From Volvox africanus (lineage: Eukaryota; Chlorophyta; Chlorophyceae; Chlamydomonadales; Volvocaceae): DNA of 64,000 bases. Shown here one piece after another: positions 50,674-62,662 of the stretch; the first letter of the stretch is position 1, and each line of letters starts with the position of its first letter. The position numbers were made by a program, and so were the translations under genes. The notes under the pieces were generated by a model. The model made no database searches. It worked only from the letters and a program-made list of their open reading frames with translations, and had not been told where the DNA came from. The DNA lies in the NCBI GenBank assembly GCA_030268105.1, contig BSDZ01000086.1, forward strand, positions 4,604,501-4,668,500, written 5' to 3'.

Positions 50674-51516
50674 CTATAATGATTTTGCTTCATCCACTGG
50701 CCTGGCGTGAGCCATGCCGACAAATCCGCACTCTTGCTTGATGGCGGATACCACTTCGCATTCCAACTTGTACAAATATCCCTTCCGGCACCCCGACAGC
50801 ACCACTCTGTCACATATGCACACGTACACCAATTGGTCCCCAAAACTAATTTTTCCTCCATTTTCGCCCAATGATGCAACGGATATCACCTTTACATAGC
50901 TGCTCGGTACCACGTAAACATTGTTAATTGTGACTGTGGCGTTCGGACGGCAAGACGGTGCCAATTTTAACGTGCCAATGGCTGTGGGTCGCATGACTCC
51001 TCCGTTCATGCTCATAATGTCAAACTTATCTCTCTCGTTGATTTTGACCACGTCTGTTAGATCCCGTTCATCATAAGTGATGTGGTGAGCTGCTCCTGAG
51101 TCCATGCACCATCCTTGCACCTTGCTGTGCTGTGACCCCACAAATGCATAGTTATCTGGGTGATCCATCCTGCGGCCTCCTGCATCACCACGTCGCCCTT
51201 GATTCCTTTCTTGTTCTGTCATTGGTCGACTTTTTGCAGTGTGATATTCGCTGTTACTTTGCATTTGCCTTCCCGCTGACCTTGGTGGCATGCTGCTGCT
51301 TGCAATGTTGCGTCTGTCACCTGTCCATTCATCTTCACGACGATGGTATTGCGACTGCTGTGAATTGAATTTGGATCTCTCTTGAAACTCCGGCGGTGAC
51401 CACGTTAAGGATGTGTCCGGCCATATTGGCCAACACAACGAGCCCCTTTGTGGGTCACGCCCGAATATTTTGCCTTTCCAACCTGGAAATCGGCTACCGC
51501 CGAATCGCCTGTGCAC
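50674..51516 (-). pseudogene. Copia gag-protease fragment (unit 8)
   Basis: Translation as unit 1, with the ancestral CCATATTGG form. Confidence 0.75.
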
Positions 51517-52144
51517 CCATTCACGCCTATATCCTCCACCACAATTGCTCTGTCAATTGCTCCACGCACCGCCTCGTCCTGTGCCCACAAACGCGACTGA
51601 CTCGCTTTTCGGGTTTCCTACATCCATCCGCCTTTCGAACGCCAGCAATTGGGCGCTCACTCTTGTCTAAGTCAGCAAAGCGGCCGGCCCCTCACTGGAA
51701 CGTATTACTTGCTCTGACAGTCTTTTATATACGAGATTCGCTCACATTCCAACACCCCCCGTGAGTGACACTCCGTCGATTCTCACGATCTACCCCTTAC
51801 TGCCTCGTCCCTGCAACCCTGCCCTGGTCCACAGCCGCGTACTTGCGCTCGGGGCACATAACCTGTGAAAAGTCAGCAAAGCGCCCCTCCCTGGGCCGTA
51901 TAACTAGCTCTGACATTCATTCGTATATTAGTGTTGCTCACATTCCAACAACGCTTAACCTGATACTTTCAGAGTTGTAACTATCATTCCAAACCTATTT
52001 GTATGTCCTACCAGCAGGTTATCTCCCTCTCAGTTACTGGCTGACCTGCCTGCACCATGTCCGTGAACATTTGTAAGGAATTTTCCTAACTTGCGCCAAA
52101 TAGATCGGCAGCGCTTCGTCTTGTTTCATTTTCAACGCATATAT

Positions 52145-52233
52145 TGTTAAGAGTGAGCAACACTCATATACGTATGAATGACAGAGCAAGTAATACGGCC
52201 CACGAGGGGCCGGGCGCTTTGCTGACTTTAACA
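52145..52233 (+). repeat. TRIM-1 5' LTR
   Basis: 89 bp, TGTTAAGAG...CTTTAACA. Same family as the solo LTRs of array 1. Confidence 0.9.
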
Positions 52234-52245
52234 GGTTATGAGCCC
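52234..52245 (+). promoter_or_regulatory. TRIM-1 half-tRNA primer-binding site
   Basis: GGTTATGAGCCC abuts the LTR. The conserved initiator tRNA anticodon loop and stem (GGGCUCAUAACC) is its exact complement. Confidence 0.75.
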
Positions 52246-52279
52246 CGAGCGCATGTGCGCGGCTGGTTGAGAGGTCGCC

Positions 52280-52290
52280 GGTTCGAATCC
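52280..52290 (+). other. tRNA T-arm/B-box-like motif in TRIM-1
   Basis: GGTTCGAATCC, the RNA polymerase III B-box consensus, lies within a 34-bp segment flanked by GGCTG repeats. The rest of a tRNA is missing. Function unknown. Confidence 0.5.
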
Positions 52291-52377
52291 CGCTGGCTGT
52301 TGACCAGGGCAGGGAGGCCGGGACGAGGCAGCCATGGGGAAAGCGTGAGGACTAACGGAGTGTCGCTCACGGGGGCG

Positions 52378-52466
52378 TGTTAAGAGTGAGCAACACTCAT
52401 ATACGTATGAATGACAGAGCAAGTAATACGGCCCACGAGGGGCCGGGCGCTTTGCTGACTTTAACA
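52378..52466 (+). repeat. TRIM-1 3' LTR
   Basis: Second 89-bp copy, no differences seen from the first. Confidence 0.9.
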
Positions 52467-53705
52467 TATATCTCTGCAATAAGTTGTGAATTTCATGCAT
52501 CACTATTGGCGGCAAAAAAAGCTCCGATCCTGTCCCAGCCTCCTTTTGCATTCACCGCAGCCAGGTGATAGTCCTGAACGTTTTCGAGCATTATGGTCTT
52601 GACTTTGTGTAAAAGCCAGCAAAGCCCCTCAATGGGCCGTATTACTTGCTCTGTCATTCATTCGTATATGAGTGTTGCTCTTACTCGTGCGCTCGGGAAT
52701 CATTCGTTCGTATATGAGTGCTCTTCACATTCCAACACCAATAGTCAAAAATTTGTATTACAAAAAGTGGAAATGATAAAAAATAAATTAGAATATGATA
52801 CAAAAATGCAATGAAACAAACAAGAGTGGCAAAATGTTCAAAGGCTTATTCAGCCGGCAGCATTATGATTTATGTACTGACGAAAATTTAAACATTCATC
52901 TAAAGAGCAATAATCATCGGCCAGATTGAAATCGTGTTATCACAAAAGAGTGCCCACATTTAAAACAAGCAACTCAAAGACATTGCAATGAGTAAAACAC
53001 ACAAAAGAGTCAATATGCTAAACAACAACTTCAAAACTTTGAAAAGCAGGGTAAATGATGAGAAGCAGTTTCACCATTACGATTTCTGTTTAGACGTTTA
53101 GACTTAAATTGTCATGTGAAGAAATAGTCAATGGCCATATGAAACTCCTTTAAATTGAGTATAAGCAACTGAAATGCAATGCAATAAGAGAAATACACAA
53201 AAGAGAAGAACTTTAAAACGATGAAAAACTAAAAGGGTTATTGATAAAGCAATTGCACAAGCAGTTTTACATTTCACAGCTGGCTCACAGCAAGCCGGGG
53301 TGACAATGGGCGTTACCCACACTTAGCAGACGTGGATGCCTTACTCGACTTCACGTTGATCCCCTTCAATCCATCCTTAATCAATTCCTTCAAGCTTCCT
53401 ACTTCGACCCTTCCATATCTCCTGTTCCATTCCTCCTTCGTTTGTTGTGTGTGCCCTGTTTGAGTCACACCCACAAACCCTCTTCTCATGTAATCTTGCA
53501 AGGCAATTTCGCATCCCTGCTTGCACATGCCGTCCTCTCAGTGCTCTGATGGCTTGCATGGTTCATGCCTGTTTCTGGGCACCATAATTGTCCTGTTTGT
53601 GCCGGGCGAATGCAGTACTCGGGTCTTGGGGTCAATGCCTGATACCACCCCCTGCCGGACTGCTTTCTGTGAACCGCCTTGCCTAGCTTGTCCAACATTT
53701 TGATG

Positions 53706-54548
53706 CTATAATGATTTTGCTTCATCCACTGGCCTGGCGTGAGCCATGCCGACAAATCCGCACTCTTGCTTGATGGCGGATACCACTTCGCATTCCAACT
53801 TGTACAAATATCCCTTCCGGCACCCCGACAGCACCACTCTGTCACATATGCACACGTACACCAATTGGTCCCCAAAACTAATTTTTCCTCCATTTTCGCC
53901 CAATGATGCAACGGATATCACCTTTACATAGCTGCTCGGTACCACGTAAACATTGTTAATTGTGACTGTGGCGTTCGGACGGCAAGACGGTGCCAATTTT
54001 AACGTGCCAATGGCTGTGGGTCGCAGGACTCCTCCGTTCATGCTCATAATGTCAAACTTATCTCTCTCGTTGATTTTGACCACGTCTGTTAGATCCCGTT
54101 CATCATAAGTGATGTGGTGAGCTGCTCCTGAGTCCATGCACCATCCTTGCACCTTGCTGTGCTGTGACCCCACAAATGCATAGTTATCTGGGTGATCCAT
54201 CCTGCGGCCTCCTGCATCACCACGTCGCCCTTGATTCCTTTCTTGTTCTGTCATTGGTCGACTTTTTGCAGTGTGATATTCGCTGTTACTTTGCATTTGC
54301 CTTCCCGCTGACCTTGGTGGCATGCTGCTGCTTGCAATGTTGCGTCTGTCACCTGTCCATTCATCTTCACGACGATGGTATTGCGACTGCTGTGAATTGA
54401 ATTTGGATCTCTCTTGAAACTCCGGCGGTGACCACGTTAAGGATGTGTCCGGCCAAATTGGCCAACACAACGAGCCCCTTTGTGGGTCACGCCCGAATAT
54501 TTTGCCTTTCCAACCTGGAAATCGGCTACCGCCGAATCGCCTGTGCAC
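53706..54548 (-). pseudogene. Copia gag-protease fragment (unit 9)
   Basis: Met175 to Leu. This unit also carries the 322-bp TRIM. Confidence 0.75.
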
Positions 54549-56410
54549 CCATTCACGCCTATATCCTCCACCACAATTGCTCTGTCAATTGCTCCACGCA
54601 CCGCCTCGTCCTGTGCCCACAAACGCGACTGACTCGCTTTTCGGGTTTCCTACATCCATCCGCCTTTCGAACGCCAGCAATTGGGCGCTCACTCTTGTCT
54701 AAGTCAGCAAAGCGGCCGGCCCCTCACTGGAACGTATTACTTGCTCTGACAGTCTTTTATATACGAGATTCGCTCACATTCCAACACCCCCCGTGAGTGA
54801 CACTCCGTCGATTCTCACGATCTACCCCTTACTGCCTCGTCCCTGCAACCCTGCCCTGGTCCACAGCCGCGTACTTGCGCTCGGGGCACATAACCTGTGA
54901 AAAGTCAGCAAAGCGCCCCTCCCTGGGCCGTATAACTAGCTCTGACATTCATTCGTATATTAGTGTTGCTCACATTCCAACAACGCTTAACCTGATACTT
55001 TCAGAGTTGTAACTATCATTCCAAACCTATTTGTATGTCCTACCAGCAGGTTATCTCCCTCTCAGTTACTGGCTGACCTGCCTGCACCATGTCCGTGAAC
55101 ATTTGTAAGGAATTTTCCTAACTTGCGCCAAATAGATCGGCAGCGCTTCGTCTTGTTTCATTTTCAACGCATATATCTCTGCAATAAGTTGTGAATTTCA
55201 TGCATCACTATTGGCGGCAAAAAAAGCTCCGATCCTGTCCCAGCCTCCTTTTGCATTCACCGCAGCCAGGTGATAGTCCTGAACGTTTTCGAGCATTATG
55301 GTCTTGACTTTGTGTAAAAGCCAGCAAAGCCCCTCAATGGGCCGTATTACTTGCTCTGTCATTCATTCGTATATGAGTGTTGCTCTTACTCGTGCGCTCG
55401 GGAATCATTCGTTCGTATATGAGTGCTCTTCACATTCCAACACCAATAGTCAAAAATTTGTATTACAAAAAGTGGAAATGATAAAAAATAAATTAGAATA
55501 TGATACAAAAATGCAATGAAACAAACAAGAGTGGCAAAATGTTCAAAGGCTTATTCAGCCGGCAGCATTATGATTTATGTACTGACGAAAATTTAAACAT
55601 TCATCTAAAGAGCAATAATCATCGGCCAGATTGAAATCGTGTTATCACAAAAGAGTGCCCACATTTAAAACAAGCAACTCAAAGACATTGCAATGAGTAA
55701 AACACACAAAAGAGTCAATATGCTAAACAACAACTTCAAAACTTTGAAAAGCAGGGTAAATGATGAGAAGCAGTTTCACCATTACGATTTCTGTTTAGAC
55801 GTTTAGACTTAAATTGTCATGTGAAGAAATAGTCAATGGCCATATGAAACTCCTTTAAATTGAGTATAAGCAACTGAAATGCAATGCAATAAGAGAAATA
55901 CACAAAAGAGAAGAACTTTAAAACGATGAAAAACTAAAAGGGTTATTGATAAAGCAATTGCACAAGCAGTTTTACATTTCACAGCTGGCTCACAGCAAGC
56001 CGGGGTGACAATGGGCGTTACCCACACTTAGCAGACGTGGATGCCTTACTCGACTTCACGTTGATCCCCTTCAATCCATCCTTAATCAATTCCTTCAAGC
56101 TTCCTACTTCGACCCTTCCATATCTCCTGTTCCATTCCTCCTTCGTTTGTTGTGTGTGCCCTGTTTGAGTCACACCCACAAACCCTCTTCTCATGTAATC
56201 TTGCAAGGCAATTTCGCATCCCTGCTTGCACATGCCGTCCTCTCAGTGCTCTGATGGCTTGCATGGTTCATGCCTGTTTCTGGGCACCATAATTGTCCTG
56301 TTTGTGCCGGGCGAATGCAGTACTCGGGTCTTGGGGTCAATGCCTGATACCACCCCCTGCCGGACTGCTTTCTGTGAACCGCCTTGCCTAGCTTGTCCAA
56401 CATTTTGATG

Positions 56411-57253
56411 CTATAATGATTTTGCTTCATCCACTGGCCTGGCGTGAGCCATGCCGACAAATCCGCACTCTTGCTTGATGGCGGATACCACTTCGCATTC
56501 CAACTTGTACAAATATCCCTTCCGGCACCCCGACAGCACCACTCTGTCACATATGCACACGTACACCAATTGGTCCCCAAAACTAATTTTTCCTCCATTT
56601 TCGCCCAATGATGCAACGGATATCACCTTTACATAGCTGCTCGGTACCACGTAAACATTGTTAATTGTGACTGTGGCGTTCGGACGGCAAGACGGTGCCA
56701 ATTTTAACGTGCCAATGGCTGTGGGTCGCATGACTCCTCCGTTCATGCTCATAATGTCAAACTTATCTCTCTCGTTGATTTTGACCACGTCTGTTAGATC
56801 CCGTTCATCATAAGTGATGTGGTGAGCTGCTCCTGAGTCCATGCACCATCCTTGCACCTTGCTGTGCTGTGACCCCACAAATGCATAGTTATCTGGGTGA
56901 TCCATCCTGCGGCCTCCTGCATCACCACGTCGCCCTTGATTCCTTTCTTGTTCTGTCATTGGTCGACTTTTTGCAGTGTGATATTCGCTGTTACTTTGCA
57001 TTTGCCTTCCCGCTGACCTTGGTGGCATGCTGCTGCTTGCAATGTTGCGTCTGTCACCTGTCCATTCATCTTCACGACGATGGTATTGCGACTGCTGTGA
57101 ATTGAATTTGGATCTCTCTTGAAACTCCGGCGGTGACCACGTTAAGGATGTGTCCGGCCATATTGGCCAACAAAACGAGCCCCTTTGTGGGTCACGCCCG
57201 AATATTTTGCCTTTCCAACCTGGAAATCGGCTACCGCCGAATCGCCTGTGCAC
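56411..57253 (-). pseudogene. Copia gag-protease fragment (unit 10)
   Basis: Leu27 to Phe (CAAAACGAG variant), shared by units 10, 11 and 12, so these three form a local lineage. Confidence 0.75.
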
Positions 57254-59115
57254 CCATTCACGCCTATATCCTCCACCACAATTGCTCTGTCAATTGCTCC
57301 ACGCACCGCCTCGTCCTGTGCCCACAAACGCGACTGACTCGCTTTTCGGGTTTCCTACATCCATCCGCCTTTCGAACGCCAGCAATTGGGCGCTCACTCT
57401 TGTCTAAGTCAGCAAAGCGGCCGGCCCCTCACTGGAACGTATTACTTGCTCTGACAGTCTTTCATATACGAGAGTCGCTCACATTCCAACACCCCCCGTG
57501 AGTGACACTCCGTCGATTCTCACGATCTACCCCTTACTGCCTCGTCCCTGCAACCCTGCCCTGGTCCACAGCCGCGTACTTGCGCTCGGGGCACATAACC
57601 TGTGAAAAGTCAGCAAAGCGCCCCTCCCTGGGCCGTATAACTAGCTCTGACATTCATTCGTATATTAGTGTTGCTCACATTCCAACAACGCTTAACCTGA
57701 TACTTTCAGAGTTGTAACTATCATTCCAAACCTATTTGTATGTCCTACCAGCAGGTTATCTCCCTCTCAGTTACTGGCTGACCTGCCTGCACCATGTCCG
57801 TGAACATTTGTAAGGAATTTTCCTAACTTGCGCCAAATAGATCGGCAGCGCTTCGTCTTGTTTCATTTTCAACGCATATATCTCTGCAATAAGTTGTGAA
57901 TTTCATGCATCACTATTGGCGGCAAAAAAAGCTCCGATCCTGTCCCAGCCTCCTTTTGCATTCACCGCAGCCAGGTGATAGTCCTGAACGTTTTCGAGCA
58001 TTATGGTCTTGACTTTGTGTAAAAGCCAGCAAAGCCCCTCAATGGGCCGTATTACTTGCTCTGTCATTCATTCGTATATGAGTGTTGCTCTTACTCGTGC
58101 GCTCGGGAATCATTCGTTCGTATATGAGTGCTCTTCACATTCCAACACCAATAGTCAAAAATTTGTATAACAAAAAGTGGAAATGATAAAAAATAAATTA
58201 GAATATGATACAAAAATGCAATGAAACAAACAAGAGTGGCAAAATGTTCAAAGGCTTATTCAGCCGGCAGCATTATGATTTATGTACTGACGAAAATTTA
58301 AACATTCATCTAAAGAGCAATAATCATCGGCCAGATTGAAATCGTGTTATCACAAAAGAGTGCCCACATTTAAAACAAGCAACTCAAAGACATTGCAATG
58401 AGTAAAACACACAAAAGAGTCAATATGCTAAACAACAACTTCAAAACTTTGAAAAGCAGGGTAAATGATGAGAAGCAGTTTCACCATTACGATTTCTGTT
58501 TAGACGTTTAGACTTAAATTGTCATGTGAAGAAATAGTCAATGGCCATATGAAACTCCTTTAAATTGAGAATAAGCAACTGAAATGCAATGCAATAAGAG
58601 AAATACACAAAAGAGAAGAACTTTAAAACGATGAAAAACTAAAAGGGTTATTGATAAAGCAATTGCACAAGCAGTTTTACATTTCACAGCTGGCTCACAG
58701 CAAGCCGGGGTGACAATGGGCGTTACCCACACTTAGCAGACGTGGATGCCTTACTCGACTTCACGTTGATCCCCTTCAATCCATCCTTAATCAATTCCTT
58801 CAAGCTTCCTACTTCGACCCTTCCATATCTCCTGTTCCATTCCTCCTTCGTTTGTTGTGTGTGCCCTGTTTGAGTCACACCCACAAACCCTCTTCTCATG
58901 TAATCTTGCAAGGCAATTTCGCATCCCTGCTTGCACATGCCGTCCTCTCAGTGCTCTGATGGCTTGCATGGTTCATGCCTGTTTCTGGGCACCATAATTG
59001 TCCTGTTTGTGCCGGGCGAATGCAGTACTCGGGTCTTGGGGTCAATGCCTGATACCACCCCCTGCCGGACTGCTTTCTGTGAACCGCCTTGCCTAGCTTG
59101 TCCAACATTTTGATG

Positions 59116-59958
59116 CTATAATGATTTTGCTTCATCCACTGGCCTGGCGTGAGCCATGCCGACAAATCCGCACTCTTGCTTGATGGCGGATACCACTTCG
59201 CATTCCAACTTGTACAAATATCCCTTCCGGCACCCCGACAGCACCACTCTGTCACATATGCACACGTACACCAATTGGTCCCCAAAACTAATTTTTCCTC
59301 CATTTTCGCCCAATGATGCAACGGATATCACCTTTACATAGCTGCTCGGTACCACGTAAACATTGTTAATTGTGACTGTGGCGTTCGGACGGCAAGACGG
59401 TGCCAATTTTAACGTGCCAATGGCTGTGGGTCGCATGACTCCTCCGTTCATGCTCATAATGTCAAACTTATCTCTCTCGTTGATTTTGACCACGTCTGTT
59501 AGATCCCGTTCATCATAAGTGATGTGGTGAGCTGCTCCTGAGTCCATGCACCATCCTTGCACCTTGCTGTGCTGTGACCCCACAAATGCATAGTTATCTG
59601 GGTGATCCATCCTGCGGCCTCCTGCATCACCACGTCGCCCTTGATTCCTTTCTTGTTCTGTCATTGGTCGACTTTTTGCAGTGTGATATTCGCTGTTACT
59701 TTGCATTTGCCTTCCCGCTGACCTTGGTGGCATGCTGCTGCTTGCAATGTTGCGTCTGTCACCTGTCCATTCATCTTCACGACGATGGTATTGCGACTGC
59801 TGTGAATTGAATTTGGATCTCTCTTGAAACTCCGGCGGTGACCACGTTAAGGATGTGTCCGGCCATATTGGCCAACAAAACGAGCCCCTTTGTGGGTCAC
59901 GCCCGAATATTTTGCCTTTCCAACCTGGAAATCGGCTACCGCCGAATCGCCTGTGCAC
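59116..59958 (-). pseudogene. Copia gag-protease fragment (unit 11)
   Basis: Same Leu27 to Phe change as units 10 and 12. Confidence 0.75.
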
Positions 59959-61819
59959 CCATTCACGCCTATATCCTCCACCACAATTGCTCTGTCAATT
60001 GCTCCACGCACCGCCTCGTCCTGTGCCCACAAACGCGACTGACTCGCTTTTCGGGTTTCCTACATCCATCCGCCTTTCGAACGCCAGCAATTGGGCGCTC
60101 ACTCTTGTCTAAGTCAGCAAAGCGGCCGGCCCCTCACTGGAACGTATTACTTGCTCTGACAGTCTTTCATATACGAGAGTCGCTCACATTCCAACACCCC
60201 CCGTGAGTGACACTCCGTCGATTCTCACGATCTACCCCTTACTGCCTCGTCCCTGCAACCCTGCCCTGGTCCACAGCCGCGTACTTGCGCTCGGGGCACA
60301 TAACCTGTGAAAAGTCAGCAAAGCGCCCCTCCCTGGGCCGTATAACTAGCTCTGACATTCATTCGTATATTAGTGTTGCTCACATTCCAACAACGCTTAA
60401 CCTGATACTTTCAGAGTTGTAACTATCATTCCAAACCTATTTGTATGTCCTACCAGCAGGTTATCTCCCTCTCAGTTACTGGCTGACCTGCCTGCACCAT
60501 GTCCGTGAACATTTGTAAGGAATTTTCCTAACTTGCGCCAAATAGATCGGCAGCGCTTCGTCTTGTTTCATTTTCAACGCATATATCTCTGCAATAAGTT
60601 GTGAATTTCATGCATCACTATTGGCGGCAAAAAAAGCTCCGATCCTGTCCCAGCCTCCTTTTGCATTCACCGCAGCCAGGTGATAGTCCTGAACGTTTTC
60701 GAGCATTATGGTCTTGACTTTGTGTAAAAGCCAGCAAAGCCCCTCAATGGGCCGTATTACTTGCTCTGTCATTCATTCGTATATGAGTGTTGCTCTTACT
60801 CGTGCGCTCGGGAATCATTCGTTCGTATATGAGTGCTCTTCACATTCCAACACCAATAGTCAAAAATTTGTATTACAAAAAGTGGAAATGATAAAAAATA
60901 AATTAGAATATGATACAAAAATGCAATGAAACAAACAAGAGTGGCAAAATGTTCAAAGGCTTATTCAGCCGGCAGCATTATGATTTATGTACTGACGAAA
61001 ATTTAAACATTCATCTAAAGAGCAATAATCATCGGCCAGATTGAAATCGTGTTATCACAAAAGAGTGCTCACATTTAAAACAAGCAACTCAAAGACATTG
61101 CAATGAGTAAAACACACAAAAGAGTCAATATGCTAAACAACAACTTCAAAACTTTGAAAAGCAGGGTAAATGATGAGAAGCAGTTTCACCATTACGTTTT
61201 CTGTTTAGACGTTTAGACTTAAATTGTCATGTGAAGGAATAGTCATCGGCCATATGAAACTCCTTTAAATTGAGTATAAGCAACTGAAATGCAATGCAAT
61301 AAGAGAAATACACAAAAGAGAAGAACTTTAAAACGATGAAAAACTAAAAGGGTTATTGATAAAGCAATTGCACAAGCAGTTTTACATTTCACAGCTGGCT
61401 CACAGCAAGCCGGGGTGACAATGGGCGTTACCACACTTAGCAGACGTGGATGCCTTACTCGACTTCACGTTGATCCCCTTCAATCCATCCTTAATCAATT
61501 CCTTCAAGCTTCCTACTTCGACCCTTCCATATCTCCTGTTCCATTCCTCCTTCGTTTGTTGTGTGTGCCCTGTTTGAGTCACACCCACAAACCCTCTTCT
61601 CATGTAATCTTTCAAGGCAATTTCGCATCCCTGCTTGCACATGCCGTCCTCTCAGTGCTCTGATGGCTTGCATGGTTCATGCCTGTTTCTGGGCACCATA
61701 ATTGTCCTGTTTGTGCCGGGCGAATGCAGTACTCGGGTCTTGGGGTCAATGCCTGATACCACCCCCTGCCGGACTGCTTTCTGTGAACCGCCTTGCCTAG
61801 CTTGTCCAACATTTTGATG

Positions 61820-62662
61820 CTATAATGATTTTGCTTCATCCACTGGCCTGGCGTGAGCCATGCCGACAAATCCGCACTCTTGCTTGATGGCGGATACCAC
61901 TTCGCATTCCAACTTGTACAAATATCCCTTCCGGCACCCCGACAGCACCACTCTGTCACATATGCACACGTACACCAATTGGTCCCCAAAACTAATTTTT
62001 CCTCCATTTTCGCCCAATGATGCAACGGATATCACCTTTACATAGCTGCTCGGTACCACGTAAACATTGTTAATTGTGACTGTGGCGTTCGGACGGCAAG
62101 ACGGTGCCAATTTTAACGTGCCAATGGCTGTGGGTCGCATGACTCCTCCGTTCATGCTCATAATGTCAAACTTATCTCTCTCGTTGATTTTGACCACGTC
62201 TGTTAGATCCCGTTCATCATAAGTGATGTGGTGAGCTGCTCCTGAGTCCATGCACCATCCTTGCACCTTGCTGTGCTGTGACCCCACAAATGCATAGTTA
62301 TCTGGGTGATCCATCCTGCGGCCTCCTGCATCACCACGTCGCCCTTGATTCCTTTCTTGTTCTGTCATTGGTCGACTTTTTGCAGTGTGATATTCGCTGT
62401 TACTTTGCATTTGCCTTCCCGCTGACCTTGGTGGCATGCTGCTGCTTGCAATGTTGCGTCTGTCACCTGTCCATTCATCTTCACGACGATGGTATTGCGA
62501 CTGCTGTGAATTGAATTTGGATCTCTCTTGAAACTCCGGCGGTGACCACGTTAAGGATGTGTCCGGCCATATTGGCCAACAAAACGAGCCCCTTTGTGGG
62601 TCACGCCCGAATATTTTGCCTTTCCAACCTGGAAATCGGCTACCGCCGAATCGCCTGTGCAC
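61820..62662 (-). pseudogene. Copia gag-protease fragment (unit 12)
   Basis: Same Leu27 to Phe change. This unit shares with unit 1 the 1-bp deletion in the pre-integrase part (near 61431). Confidence 0.75.

Larger units (their letters stand above)
52145..52466 (+). mobile_element. TRIM-1: 322-bp miniature LTR element, intact member of the array LTR family
   Basis: Two identical 89-bp LTRs (52145-52233 and 52378-52466) flank a 144-bp internal domain, with TATAT duplicated at 52140-52144 and 52467-52471. GGTTATGAGCCC directly follows the first LTR. That is the complement of the initiator-Met tRNA anticodon region, a half-tRNA primer type known from Drosophila copia and yeast Ty5. A G-rich tract (CACGGGGGCG) precedes the second LTR. 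There is no open frame of note. The LTRs nearly match LTR-A and LTR-B of array 1. It is present only in array-2 unit 9. Confidence 0.9.

Noticed and set aside
52255..52312. A tRNA gene suggested by TGGTTGAGAGG followed by GGTTCGAATCC
   Set aside because: The A-box-like and B-box motifs are only about 5 bp apart and no cloverleaf can be formed. It is part of the TRIM-1 internal domain.
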